The notes beneath the pieces were generated by a model. The model was not told the origin of the DNA and did no database searches. It was given only the letters and a program-made list of their open reading frames with translations. Both the position numbers and the translations under genes were made by a program. A DNA stretch of 64,000 nt. It comes from Lonicera japonica. Lineage: Eukaryota; Streptophyta; Magnoliopsida; Dipsacales; Caprifoliaceae. The DNA lies in the NCBI GenBank assembly GCA_021464415.1, contig JAKCWG010000916.1:1-64000 (forward strand). Reading direction: 5' to 3'. Each line of letters opens with the position of its first letter. The stretch's first letter is position 1. Below, one piece after another: positions 33,970-45,498 of this stretch.

Positions 33970-36758
33970 GGATTTCTACCTCGTGTGATTTTGATTAGTC
34001 TCCTAAAAAGAGGAGACCAGATGTAATTTGGGATAAAGGTCTAGTTTTCTTTGTCGATAGAAATTTTTGAAAGAATCTGACAGGTAGCACGGAAATTTGC
34101 CAAAATGATTAATCTTCTTAAGTATGAAGAGGTAAAGATCTTATTAGTCATGAATGATGAATTAAGACAAAGGATGGTTATAGATGCAAGTAATGGGGTC
34201 ATCGTAGAAGGGAATGTTTATTCTTGTGATTTATGGGAAAAGAAGGTTCTTTCGGATAGTATAGATTAATATCTATAAGGGAATGGTAAAGAGTAGTATA
34301 CTTCATTTAGTTTTCAGGAATTAAAAAGTTGATTTCCTTCTTAATTGTCTATTAAATCACCTGAGGTAAGGTGTTCAGTATGTGGGAGAATAGGACGTTC
34401 ACAATATAGTTGTTTCTTCTTGTGGTGGATATATAGAATCGACAGATAAATTTTGCATGCATATTTTATATAATGGTTTGCACTTTATAAGTATATATAT
34501 TGTATCTTATATGATATGGTGGTTGGTTATATCTTGGGAGAATTCTCATGCTAGAAATACAAGGAAGTCTGTGATGTTTGTAATGATCTATTATGTACCT
34601 TCTCACACATGGCTTAGAACTTTTGGATATATCGAGAATGTGGGTAGATGATGATCATATTATGTGATAGTTTAAAACTATTTTAATTTGCCATTTTGGA
34701 AATTTCTTAGATAAGAATCGTATAGTATATACACTTTTGTATCTTGATTGTTTTGGATTTAAGTTTATGGGTTATGGGACTTTCTATGGATATAAAGTAT
34801 TTATCTTTAGAGATGACCTTTATACTTTGTTTATTCATATGTTTCTAACTTTTTGGACATACAGAAATAAGATGATTTAAACGATGAGGTATAAAATATT
34901 TGTAATTCTTGATCCGATAAATGATTATACATAACACTTTTGTAGGGAAACCAATTTTGTGAAGGAACTATTGAATTGAATTGGCTACTTAACTAAAGTT
35001 AATAAAATTCATAGTAACCGAAAAGTTATCTTGCATTGTAGTGCAAAACTACTACGATTTTCTATCTTTATGGAGTAATATTTTTGGGTCAACCTATAAG
35101 TGATCAATGACATGATTCGGTATATGATTTTAGGTGATGTAAACGTTTGAAAATTGTTCGATTTATACTTATGAATGTTAATATCGTAAAGCCATGAAAT
35201 CCATGAGATGTTGAATATGGAAAATAGATTGGGATCTAATGGGCATATAATCATGGTTTTTATAAATTTGGGATTATGGTTCTTTATATACACTTGAATG
35301 ACATAAATTTGTTTCTATAAGGTATCCCCATATTAGTGCAAATTGATAAAACTTGTGCAGTATGAGTATGTGTAGGGGGTATGGTTTAAGGATATCTCAG
35401 ATTTTCTTATAGAATGTTGGGGTATATGGTTTCTTCTTCAATTGCTCTAAGACTCTTGTTTGGAAAGAGATCTTGTCTAAACGTTTACAAGTTATAATTG
35501 TGGATTATTTATGGTTTACCTATTGGGGTAAAGGAAGTTGAATTAAGTTTAATGTTATGGATTGAATCCCAATGATTCCTTATTTTTATAGTATCTCTCG
35601 TCCTAAAGATTCCTTGCATGATATGAGATGGTGACAGTATATCTTTTCGGGCATATTGAAAATATAGATGGGAATACGGAAATATTTTTTAAACTCTTTA
35701 TAGTTCATTCAGTTCTTAAATTTAGACTTGGGATATGTATACTTGAGTTTTCTTCTATCTTGTTTTCTTGTGTGGTAATCCCTGTAATGAGAATACGATA
35801 TCGTTCATTTTTAGGTTGTTAACAACTTATGAATTTACCTTCATTGCTGACAAGTTAAAATCTATCTAAATCCTTGACCAGAGGAATCGAAGGAATTGTT
35901 TCCCAGCAGTCTAACTTTGATATCTGTTATGTATATCTTTGCTAGATTCGAGAAAGTCCTCTGAGTCATCGTAATTTTTGGGTTTTATGAGTTTCTCACA
36001 TGTTGTGAGGTAATTGTGTTCGTGTAATTCTTCTAACTATGCACTATGGAGAGAGATGACTTTGGTATGTTAGGTGCCGATGGATAGATGATGTAAATCT
36101 CGTGTAAGTAAACACTTTTTGGTATGTAGATCAATCGTGGATTAACGATAATTTTATATAGACTTATGGAAAGTCTAGAAGAATGTCTGTAATTGGATAA
36201 GTTTTATAGTATATGTATCCATTGAATAGGATGGTTATATTATGGAAATCATGGTTTTATTCTTTAATTTTGACCCGTTAAGGGATTTGACGATTGGGTA
36301 TACTGTGGAAACATTTTTGTAAATATCAACTTATTTGAGATTTGTAATGGCTTAATATAAGAACAAATGGATGAAACTAATTATGGGTCACTATCCCTAG
36401 TATTGAGTTCTAGAGTATGGGTCATTGTTGTCCTTATTCCTGTATCTTTATTATTGTTGCTTATTTGTTGGCTCCGTGATATTCGTGTTGGCTTTGCTTG
36501 TTGTATATGAGTGGCTAAGTGCCAATGGGGCTTGATTGGTACATGGTTAAGTACACTAATCGGAATTTGCCGATAGTCCAACAGGCCCTTTGGGATGTCC
36601 AATGTGAGGACATGGGTGAGGTGAGGCAGGGATGGGTGTGGTGGTACTTGGCATGTGACCAAAAGAGATATAAAGATTGGAGACCGAGATTTATGATAAC
36701 TATCTCAAGTTATTTCCTTAAGGAATGCCATCAAAAATTTCGAGGATGAAATTTTTAT
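33970..36758 (+). other. Internal region of element D, 3' segment, no coding capacity
   Basis: About 2.8 kb of AT-rich sequence. Short frames only; no gag capsid, zinc knuckle, protease, RT or integrase motif is visible in any frame. The tail contains the Tekay/Del phrase ending in GATGAAATTTTTATTAGTGG. The element would need proteins supplied in trans. Confidence 0.7.
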
Positions 36759-36771
36759 TAGTGGGAGAGAT
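36759..36771 (+). promoter_or_regulatory. Polypurine tract of element D
   Basis: TAGTGGGAGAGAT lies directly before the 3' LTR start TGTAATACC. It is the expected plus-strand priming site. Confidence 0.85.
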
Positions 36772-39201
36772 TGTAATACCCCATACTTTAAATTGTTTTA
36801 AATTGAATTATATTAGCTTATTTATACTGATGTGAGTGATCGTTTGGTGATTCGGGTAGTCCGAATTGATTTTGGTTGGTAAATAAGAAGTTTTGGTTCT
36901 CCGCGATTCGTTAATTCTAGTTATCTTTGGGCTATCATAATTTCTTCGTTATTTATCCAAATGAGATTTTGCTCATTCGATAGCGTTTCGGCAGAGCGCT
37001 GTCTTCGGTGAATTTTTGGGAAACATCTATCAAGAATTTGGGAAAACTTCCTCTTAGAAAGTTGTTGATCTTTGAAATACCTTTTCGTGGACATAATGAA
37101 TGCCTCAATTGGAGTTTCGAACGGAAAGTTATGGCCAAAACAAAAACAGTGCTCCAAGGCCCAAAAATTAAAGCGCGGACCGGTATGGCGTTTTTGGCAT
37201 ACTGGTCCGCCAGTTAACTATTTCCACCGACTTAAGCACATTTTTAAGCTATTTTTGATCATTTTTCATCCAAACTTCATGCCAAACATTTTCATACTCC
37301 TCTAGGGAGTTCTAGAGAATTCTAGAGAGAGAAAGAGGAAGATTTCTACGCATCTATCCACCCCAATCAAAGATTCAAAGCTCCAAATCAATCAAAGCCA
37401 CTTCTAAAGCACCATTCATCATCTTCTTCCTTGTTATCCGCCATGGGAGCTCGGCTTGAGTTAGGACTATACGGGTTGAAGTCTAAGCTTCGTTATTTGG
37501 GGGTTTTGCTATTCTAGAAATGCTATGACGCGAGATATTTGGGGTTTCATCAAACAAAGCTTCGATTATCATCTTTTCTCCTCTCTTTTGGTCTACAACT
37601 TGAGGTAGGGGTTTATATGACTTCAAAACTCGATAATATAGTTTAAATGTTTCCAAAACATATAATATGACATTGTTTGATGAGATTTATTATGTTTTCC
37701 CCATGTTTTCTCTAAGGAACTTATAATACATCTATTGAGTGTATTTATAAATGTTTGTAAAGGTTCAAATGTGAGATTTGAAGCCATGAATGCCATATAC
37801 ACATGATATCTTTGTATTATCCAACCCTATGAAGTATTTCATGGATTCTTGACTCCTAAAAATTGATGAAAATGATCTGTTGTTGTTTCTACACACCATG
37901 GAGTACGGGGTTGGGCTTGTGAAAGTGTATATGGTATAATTTACTTCAAATGTTTGTTAAATGACATGAATTCATGTTCTGAGGCAAAGTATGCCATCTA
38001 AACTTGACGTATTGTGTTAATTGAATTGTATAAGATATCCCTTGGATGTATGGATGCTATTTGTGATGAAATGGACATGTTAATGTTTTATACACATCAA
38101 GGGATATCTAGTGAGACTTGCTAAAGGGTATATGGCATAAGTTGCTTCATGTGTTTACTAAATAACACGCTATGCATTATATTTGTGTCAACCGAAACCT
38201 TGGAGATCCTTCAGCAAGCTCGGATCATCCTTATGGCCTATTGTATAGGCGTATATCTCTTATCATTATACCGAGAGTTTCTTATGATTATTGTATCGTT
38301 CTAGATGTGATATGATCCTGATATGGATCCGGATATGATTCTACTATGGCCCTTCGATGGTGAAGGGATTGTGTATTTATTTGGGGCTTTCCAAGATGGG
38401 AACATAGGCAGGGCCAAATGCCCTTGTGTTGAAAAGCCCTAAACCTCTGGGGGAGCAATGTTTGGCTGCCTATAAGCCACCGGTGTGGAGCCCGAGAACC
38501 TAGGCAAATTGGTAAGGCACTATGGTTTTGTGGTTATCTGTGTTTATATGGGATCGTGGTGATTGATCCCAGAGCTGTTGTTCTCTATATTCATATGGGA
38601 TCGAGACAATTGATCCCAGGGTATCAGCTTAATGATTTGACATCCCGATGGCAATGGAGTATACTCACAGCTCAGGCTTTCTAATATACGGTAATCGGTT
38701 GACACGGGAGGTAACCTGCGTTAGCACGTTCATGCATAGTCACTTGATGAATATGGTTCTTGTTGATATTATCGAACTAAATATGGTTTAAAAGATATGT
38801 TTATAAACCAGTTTTTGATCATATGCTCTGTACCCCTTACTGAGCAAATGGCTCACCCCGGGTTTTCTTAAATTATTTCAGGTACTCACGAGTCCCAGGA
38901 GGACAAGGATACAACAGGGCCAGGGACGATAAAGAGGCTCTGATCCAACAAGTATTTTGTTTTGTGATGTATATATGTTCTTTTTTTCGGGAAGCCATGG
39001 CTAGCCCGAGGAGTATAAATATACTTTGGGAATTCATGTGGTTTGGGTTATATATATGATGCATGCTTAGAATACTTGATATACATTTTACTATATATTG
39101 TTTTTTCTTATACACCTATCTTAGTCCTACTAAGATGGGTTAGTAACACTCCCGGTCTTAATTACAGGTGTTATCCTGTAGATTAGGGCAGGGGTGTTAC
39201 A
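36772..39201 (+). mobile_element. 3' LTR of element D
   Basis: 2430 bp, free of nested insertions, and therefore the reference for the empty sites in the 5' LTR. It contains the shared module ACTGAGC...GGCTCACCCCGG and CAGGTACTCACGAGTCC near 38840-38900. TTATT follows at 39202-39206. Confidence 0.92.
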
Positions 39202-39206
39202 TTATT

Positions 39207-39701
39207 AGTGTGAGGGTTTTAACTTTGATATGACATCTTGAGGTTTGTATAAAACTAATCCAAGGGTGTAGAGTTAATGCACACCATAACATGTATATTT
39301 TTAACCAATAGATTCTCAAACTTTTTGAAAATAAATTGATCTTAATTAGTAGATTTTAAATATTAAATTTTGAATTTTTTATTTTAAGTTATGACATTTT
39401 CAATATAGAAAAAATGATTGGTGTGTGAGAGATTATTGTGTGTATATGTTATTGGTGTTAAATGTTACTCAATATTTTTTTTTTCTTAATTCTATAGTAG
39501 TGATGGATCTTATTTAATTAATCTTGATTAGTATATTTAAATATTAAATTCATAATTCTTTAGTCATTATGGATCTTGTTTAATTCATCTTGATTTGTAA
39601 ATTTAAACATTAATTTTTTATTAAATTTCTTGATTAGTATATTTTAAATATTAAATATTAAATTTTTTATTAGTCATGATGGATCTTTTTTAATTGATCT
39701 T
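39207..39701 (-). mobile_element. Helitron-like array, middle part
   Basis: Continues the sequence broken at 22787, with the GATCTTGTTTAATTCATCTT-type sub-repeats. No gene. Confidence 0.5.
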
Positions 39702-41115
39702 TGTTGACCTTAAAGTCAATTAATCTTATTTTGATAATAACAATAAGTCAACAAAGTGTTATTTAACTTGTGTGTTCAAATGATGTTAACTATTAACAAT
39801 GTCTCTACCAACCAAGTTTGACTTCGAACCGAAATCTTCAATTCTCATTCAAGCTCAACAATTGCTTCTACTCACAAGAAATGAACTCAAATGATCTCCA
39901 TGTGCTTTACAAATAATCAAAACCAAGAAAGGATCAATATCAACAAACAAGTGAAGAAACGTACAAGAAAATCAAGCATTTCGAAGACTCGAATTATTAT
40001 CAAATTGAGTGAGTGCTTAGATTTTATGTAAAAGTTATCTTTGATCAATTATGTAGCTCTTAAGATAATTTAACCTTTTTAAGATTGATTGAAACTAGTT
40101 TTCTCTTTGAAAAAACCTTTTACCGAAAACTAGTCATCTTGAAAAATTCACTATAAATTCATATGAATGATTTTTGATACAAAACTATATTAGAAGTCTT
40201 AGAAACCTGTTTTTGACATTTCCCAAGCATTATAATCAATTTTGGAGTCAAAATACAAAAGTTGGAAAATTGCACAAAACCTCCCGAAACCAGAGCAATG
40301 TAGTCGACTACATTAATGTTAGGGGAGTCGACTACATCATGTAATCGACTCCATGGTGTCTAGGGGAGTCGACTCTCTTGAGAAAATATAGTCGTTGGAG
40401 ATTTCTTGCAAGATTAGTTTTGTGCTACGGCCACCTTCAACCACCCCAAACGGCCATATTATTTCCCAAACTATATATATGACTTCTAAAGCACTTTTTG
40501 GGTACTCTTACTAGCTTTGAACATCATCTATTGCCAAAAATCATTCTTGACAGTTTTACTTGAAAATATCAAAATCTTCACTTGATCAAATCATCAATTC
40601 TTGAGCTATTATTCTTGATCAAACTTGATAACCTCTAGTGTGAGCTTAATTTGTATTCTTCATACACTTGAGTGTTATTGTACTTTGGTGTGTATCACCA
40701 AAAACTCATTCTTCTAAATTCAAGAGAGGTTTATCTCTTAGAAAAGCAAGAAGTAGTTCTTGTGTTGAGTGTTGTGAGGTAGCAACATTTGTAAGAGTTT
40801 GAATACTTGTAGTGGTTTGATCTTCACCCGGAAGAAGATTGGTTATAGTGGAAATTCTCGGGGAACTAACCAAGCGCGAAAATAGGGGCTAACAAGCCAA
40901 ACCGTGTGGACAAAAAGTCTTCCGACTTCTATCGGTTTAATCTTTCTATCTCTTGCTATATCATATTGTGCTATTTCTTGTTTGTGATTGGAATCAACTT
41001 TGTATCTTGGTTGCTTGATTGATATAGACATTAACATTTTTAAATCGATTTTAAAAATTCGATTAAGTTTTAAAAACCCTATTCACCCCCCCTCTAGGGT
41101 ATTTTCCGACCTACA
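39702..41115 (+). mobile_element. Solo LTR M, copia-type
   Basis: 1414 bp, TGTTGACCTTAAAG to CCGACCTACA, with ATCTT on both sides (39697-39701 and 41116-41120). The end phrase TTCACCCCCCCTCTAGGG is usual for large copia LTRs. It has a GTCGAC palindrome cluster, a TATA box at about 40470-40480, and no coding sequence. Confidence 0.88.
40297..40482 (+). promoter_or_regulatory. GTCGAC cluster and TATA of LTR M
   Basis: AATGTAGTCGACTACATT (40297-40314) is a perfect 18-base palindrome. GGGGAGTCGACTAC, GTAATCGACTCC and GGGGAGTCGACTCT follow up to 40376. The TATA-like ACTATATATATGAC lies at 40470-40482. Confidence 0.6.
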
Positions 41116-42297
41116 ATCTTGATTAGTAGATTTAAATATTAAATTTTTATGAAATTTCTTGATTAGTATATTTTAAATATTAAATATTAAATATATTATT
41201 TCAAGACGAATCTTGTTTAATTGATCTAGATTAGTAGATTTAAATATTAAATTTTTATTAAATTTCTTGATTAGTAGAGCTTAAATGTTAAATTTTGAAT
41301 TTTTTATTTTAAGTTATGGCATTTTTAATGTAAATTTTTTTATTGGTGTGTAAAAGTTTACTTTGTGTATATTATTGGTGTTAAACGTTACTCAATAATT
41401 TTAATTTTTTTTTACATAATTCTTTAATCATGATGGATATTATTTAATTGATCTTGATTAGTATATTTAAATATTAAATTCATAATTCTGTAATCATGAT
41501 TGATCTTGTTTAATTGATCTTGATTAGTAGATTTAAATATTATTTTTTATGAAATTTCTTGATTAGTATATTTTAAATATTAAATTTTTTTATTTTATCA
41601 TGAATCTTGTTTAATTGATCTTGATTTGTAAATTTAAATATTAATTTTTTATTAAATTTCTTGATTAGTAGAGTTTAAATATTAACTTTTGAATTCTTTA
41701 TTTTATGTTATGGCATTTTTAATATAGAAAAAAATATTAGTGTACGAGAATTTATTGTGTGTATATTATTGGTGTGAGTGTTTTAACTTTGATATGACAT
41801 CTTAATGTGTGTATAAAACTCATCAAAGGGTGAATAGTCTTGATGGATCTTGTTTAATTGATCTTGATTAGTAGATTTTAAATATCAAATTTTTATTAAA
41901 TTTTGAATTTTTTATTTTAAGTTATTGCATTTTTAATATAGAAAAAATTATTGGTGTGCTAGAATATATTGTGTGTATATTATTGGTGTGAGTGTTTTAA
42001 CTTTGATGTGATATTTTGATGTGTATAAAACTCATCCAATGGTGTAGAGTTAATGCACACCATAACATATATACTTTTAACCATTAGATTCTTATACTTT
42101 TTGAAAATAAATTTGGTCAAACTTGTTGTTTTATAATATAGATTGAAGTATTATTAGAAAATAATCCAATCACCTCTGTTAGTATGATTTAAAAATAGTT
42201 CAAAAATTTTGACTGATATATTGTGAACACTCCTAAAAACAACATACTGAGATTGCCAATAACGTACAAACACGTAAAGTACGTCCTTAAATGTTAC
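41116..42297 (-). mobile_element. Helitron-like array, right part
   Basis: More GATCTTGTTTAATTGATCTT sub-repeats. At 42142 the minus strand reads TCTATATTATAAAAC after an A, the form expected for a Helitron 5' end. Homology to the array resumes beyond it (the CTCTGTTAGTATGATTT region) until the Tat LTR at 42298 interrupts. No gene. Confidence 0.45.
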
Positions 42298-43208
42298 TGT
42301 GAGAATCCGCAAATGCGACCCCCGGGTCTCGATCCCGTGTTTGAGCATCTGAAACATCGGAAAGGATTCCATTGTTCTATTTGCTTCTATGGTGTTGATA
42401 ATTCATATCGGGTGTCCCTCTATCCTATTTTTAGATGCAAGAGGGTTCGTTCAGAGTCGCCAGTACGTTTTATGACAAAACAGACAAAAAGGGTCATGCA
42501 AGAGGAAAGGCTATAGACAAGCCTTCCTTTACACATTTGTCTGCAAAACCAGGATCTTATAGGGTTCGAAAACTATGTTACGGATTGGGAAGGTGTTAAG
42601 CACCCCGTTCCACCCTTTCGGTCTCTAGTGGTCTTTTATATATTTATTTTATGTAGAAAAACTTGGATGCTTTTACTGACAGTCTACTACTTCCCGAATG
42701 AAAAACCCTAATTTTGGAGAAAACGGGGAAAGGGATGAAAACCTTTGTGTTCCGAGATCCAATGTTTTGTTTTGAAAGATGTAAATACTAGTGACAAAAG
42801 CCTTTTATTTAAGAGAGAGTTTCCCGTATTATTTCCTTAGATAATGACGATTTTCTCGTGTTTTGGTTACTTTGGAAAAATTCGGATCTTATGTCGGGAC
42901 TAAATTAATATGGAATTAGAACTCTTTGAGGGGAGTTTTATCAGACACGTCGTAGTCTATGGGAAAGACAGGATATGCCGGATTTTTAATTCCTATGTAA
43001 GATTTATCGTAGACTATTTCATAACTTTGTAATAAGTTATTTCAAATAAAACGTGGACAGAACAACATAAGTAAAACAAGTACACAATATTTAATTTTAA
43101 ATACTAGAAGAGACTTTCTTTACCTTCCCGACGAGAATAATAATAAGAAAGAAAATATAATACCGCAGAGAGATCTCTGGCGATAATAATCTTTTCCTTC
43201 TTCAGATA

Positions 43209-44124
43209 TGTAACACCTGGTGTTTATATTAATGTACTGAGCGTTACTTTGTTTGCTTTGTATGAGAACCCATGGTAAATAGTTGTAATGTATGAAAAAG
43301 TTTTATTGTTCCCGCGTAGAAACCGATTTCGTCGACCAAACTTGCGAAATTCACCAAAAATTCATTTAACTCATTTTTTAGTGAAACCAAAGCCATATGT
43401 TAGATTTTGAGCTAAATTTTGATATAAAATTTTTATCTACAATAGGCTCCTATTGTGAAAAACACAGGCGCCTGTTGGAATCCGAGCCCCAGACAATTTT
43501 TCCAATTTTTTTCTCTGGAGCAAACAGTCGCCTATTTTTGTAAAAGAGGTGCCTTTTTTTGATAAACAGGCGCATGTTGCAATGTCGGTTAAAAAATTTT
43601 AAAAGCCTTTTTATTGCGATGATAGTATTGGCGAACTTGAGGTTCAAATTGATTATGGTCTATTGATATTCTGTGGGGCCGATGGGCCAACTTATGACTA
43701 TTATTGGATTATTCTCTCGGGCGGGTAGGCCCATGTTCTATTCTAGCGGTACGGATATATTCTGGCAAAGTGGTTCTATGGTTAACACAAGGGAGGTAAC
43801 CTGCATTGGCATGTGCATGCATTGCTTATTGAATAAATGATTCTAAACTTGTTTATGTTCTGTACATGATGCTTTCATCGTTACTCACCCCTACTGAGCG
43901 TGTAGCTCACCCCGTTTTCAAAAACTGTTACAAGTACTCATGAGTCGCAGTGGGACAGAGAGACGACAGGTTCGGGAACGAAGTAGAGCCTCTGATACTA
44001 TGGTTTATGTTTGCAATGTCGCTTATGGTTGATTTATATTCTTCTTATCTACCTATCTTAGGTTAGTGACACTCCAGGTCTTAATTATGGGCGTTGTCTT
44101 GTAGATTAAGGTGGGTGTGTTACA
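43209..44124 (+). mobile_element. Solo LTR H, nested in LTR G
   Basis: 916 bp, TGTAACACCTGG to GTGTGTTACA, with AGATA on both sides (43204-43208 and 44125-44129). It carries the shared Tekay-like module (CTACTGAGC, GCTCACCCCG, AAGTACTCATGAGTC) near 43895-43945. Confidence 0.9.
43464..43590 (+). promoter_or_regulatory. AGGCGCCT word cluster in LTR H
   Basis: ACAGGCGCCTGT (43464-43475) is a 12-base palindrome. Mutated copies AACAGTCGCCTATT, GAGGTGCCTTT and AACAGGCGCATGTT follow over about 110 bases. No clear TATA follows. Confidence 0.5.
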
Positions 44125-44302
44125 AGATATTTCCGAGAATTCAATTCCAGAAGCGGGACACGTCGAGTGTCAAGAATAGATTCGATAATTCTTCAGGGAT
44201 AAGACGATCGTAAAAATTGCTTGATAGCAGACTAGAAAATCAGATATAAGCCCAGACTTCTCAGATCCCAAGTTGCCGTCTAGAACCCTTGGGGGTGTTG
44301 GC

Positions 44303-44515
44303 CTATTTATAGTGCTCGGGGGAGATTGTCGTGCGACATTTCCTCGAAAAAGGCAAGTGTCGCGTGACATGTTAAGCAATGTCGCGCGACAAACGGCTGA
44401 AGTGATGTCTCTGACAGACTGATGTGTCAGAGAGTAGATGGTCTGGGTCAGAGGGGTTTGTCGTGCGACACAAGAGAGAATGTCGAGCGACATACTGGTT
44501 TGTCGCGCGATAATC
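44303..44515 (-). promoter_or_regulatory. TGTCGCGCGACA cluster and TATA of LTR G
   Basis: TGTCGCGCGACA (44380-44391) is a 12-base palindrome. Variants TGTCGTGCGACA (twice), TGTCGCGTGACA, TGTCGAGCGACA and TTGTCGCGCGATAA are spread from about 44327 to 44512. The minus-strand TATA GCACTATAAATAGG is at 44302-44315. Confidence 0.65.
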
Positions 44516-44638
44516 CCCCTTAAAAACATATTTGTTTTGCCAACAAACCCTTTCGGGGCAGTTTCTAGTGCTCGGGTGGGTCCTGAGCCCCAAGAACTGT
44601 ACTTCTTGATAGTCGTTAGGGTTCTTGCTGGGGTCACA

Positions 44639-44766
44639 GATCGGGGTGTCTATAGACCCTCTCGACTCAAGCTCTTTGTTTACAAGGAATTGAGGTGATT
44701 AGAAGAGACCGTGGTCCTATGGCTCCCACAAGAACTCTAAGGAAGCGTGCGTATGAAAAACGTGTT
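44639..44766 (-). other. Untranslated region of the Tat element next to LTR G
   Basis: Contains CTATAGACCCTCTCGACTC, recurring at 4336 in the other Tat element. No gene. Confidence 0.45.
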
Positions 44767-45290
44767 TGTGAATGCCTCTAGAGAGGGCTTATGTTTGGTT
44801 TTGCCTCCGGAGAGGGCTTTTGTTACCTCATTGCCTCTTTCGAGGGCTTTTATTTGCTCCACTTGCCTCAGATGGGAGGACTACCATTGCTCCACTCGCC
44901 TCAGATGGGAGGACTACTGTTGCTCTACTTTGCCTCTCTTGGAGGGCTTTTGATCTTCTCGCCTCTTGTGGGAGGACTACCATTGCTCCACTCTGCCTCC
45001 CTGGGAGGGCTTTGCTCTTCTCGCCTCATGTGGGAGGACTACCATTGCTCCACTTTGCCTCTTGGGGAGGGCTTGCTCTTCTCGCCTCATGTGAGTGGAC
45101 TACCATTGTTCCACTTTGCCTCTCTGGGAGGGTTTTGCTCTTTTTGCCTAATGTGGGAGGACTACCATTGCTCCACTTTGCCTTTCTAGGAGGGCTTTTG
45201 ATCTGTAGAAAGAAAGAAAATTGCCTCTGGGAGGGATTTTGTGAGTGTTTTTGCCTCTGGCAAGGGCTTTGTGATTGTGGTTTGCCTTTG
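44767..45290. repeat. Tandem array, about 62-bp monomer
   Basis: About eight degenerate units of GCCTCATGTGGGAGGACTAC plus CATTGCTCCACTTTGCCTCT plus GGGAGGGCTTTGCTCTTCTC. The GCCTCnnnGGAGGGCTT core is shared with the 30-bp array at 7863-8700, which points to a common source. The open frames here come from the repeat and are not called. Confidence 0.85.
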
Positions 45291-45498
45291 GCGAAAAAAA
45301 AGGTTGTCTGTCTTCGACTACTAGAGTGAGAGAGAGTTTTTGTGTGAGTGAAAGGAGCTCATCAGGAGTTTAATCTTTATCGGGATGTCCTTTATTTCCC
45401 CGTATCTTTATGAATTTTACTCTTATTCGTTTTTCTCAAGTGAGAAAACTTTTCTTAGAAAGTAGTTTTTGGATTTCTTTTGTTCTTTGCAGAGTGAT
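45291..45498. other. Spacer before LTR I
   Basis: Short non-coding sequence that continues after LTR I at 47896. Confidence 0.4.

Larger units (their letters stand above)
22788..39201 (+). mobile_element. Complete Tekay/Del-like non-autonomous LTR retrotransposon with nested insertions (family D)
   Basis: The 5' LTR is 22788-30764 and the 3' LTR 36772-39201; both begin TGTAATAC and end GGGGTGTTACA. TTATT is duplicated exactly at 22783-22787 and 39202-39206. Joining the flanks restores the sequence seen at 41759-41790 (TGTATATTATTGGTGTGAGT-like). The primer site TGGTATCAGAGC (30768-30779) matches tRNA-iMet. The 3' end has the phrase TTCGAGGATGAAATTTTTAT before a GTGGGAGAGA polypurine tract, as in Tekay/Del chromoviruses. 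The interior has no gag or pol. Removing four nested LTRs leaves an element of about 8.1 kb, with LTRs of about 2.4 kb and a 3.3-kb interior. Confidence 0.9.
42298..44638 (-). mobile_element. Tat-like LTR G, minus strand, split by LTR H
   Basis: On the minus strand it starts TGTGACCCCAGCAAGAAC (44638) and ends GGATTCTCACA (42298). Its layout matches LTR E: the block GGGAAGGTGTTAAGCACCCC (about 42587, plus strand), CAGAGTCGCCAG near the 3' end, and a TATA at 44303-44312. Without the nested LTR it is about 1420 bp. The flanks GTTAC and GATCG do not match, so it is more likely the 3' LTR of a longer element whose tandem-repeat region lies at 44639-45300 than a solo LTR. Confidence 0.7.

Noticed and set aside
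33970..36758. Hidden gag or pol inside element D
   Set aside because: No RT, integrase, protease or zinc-knuckle motif could be read in any frame.
42298..44638. LTR G as a solo LTR with target duplication
   Set aside because: The flanks GTTAC and GATCG do not match, and typical Tat untranslated sequence continues to the right.
44772..45329. 185-residue plus-strand open frame
   Set aside because: Made of the 62-bp tandem monomer; equivalent frames are open in parallel.
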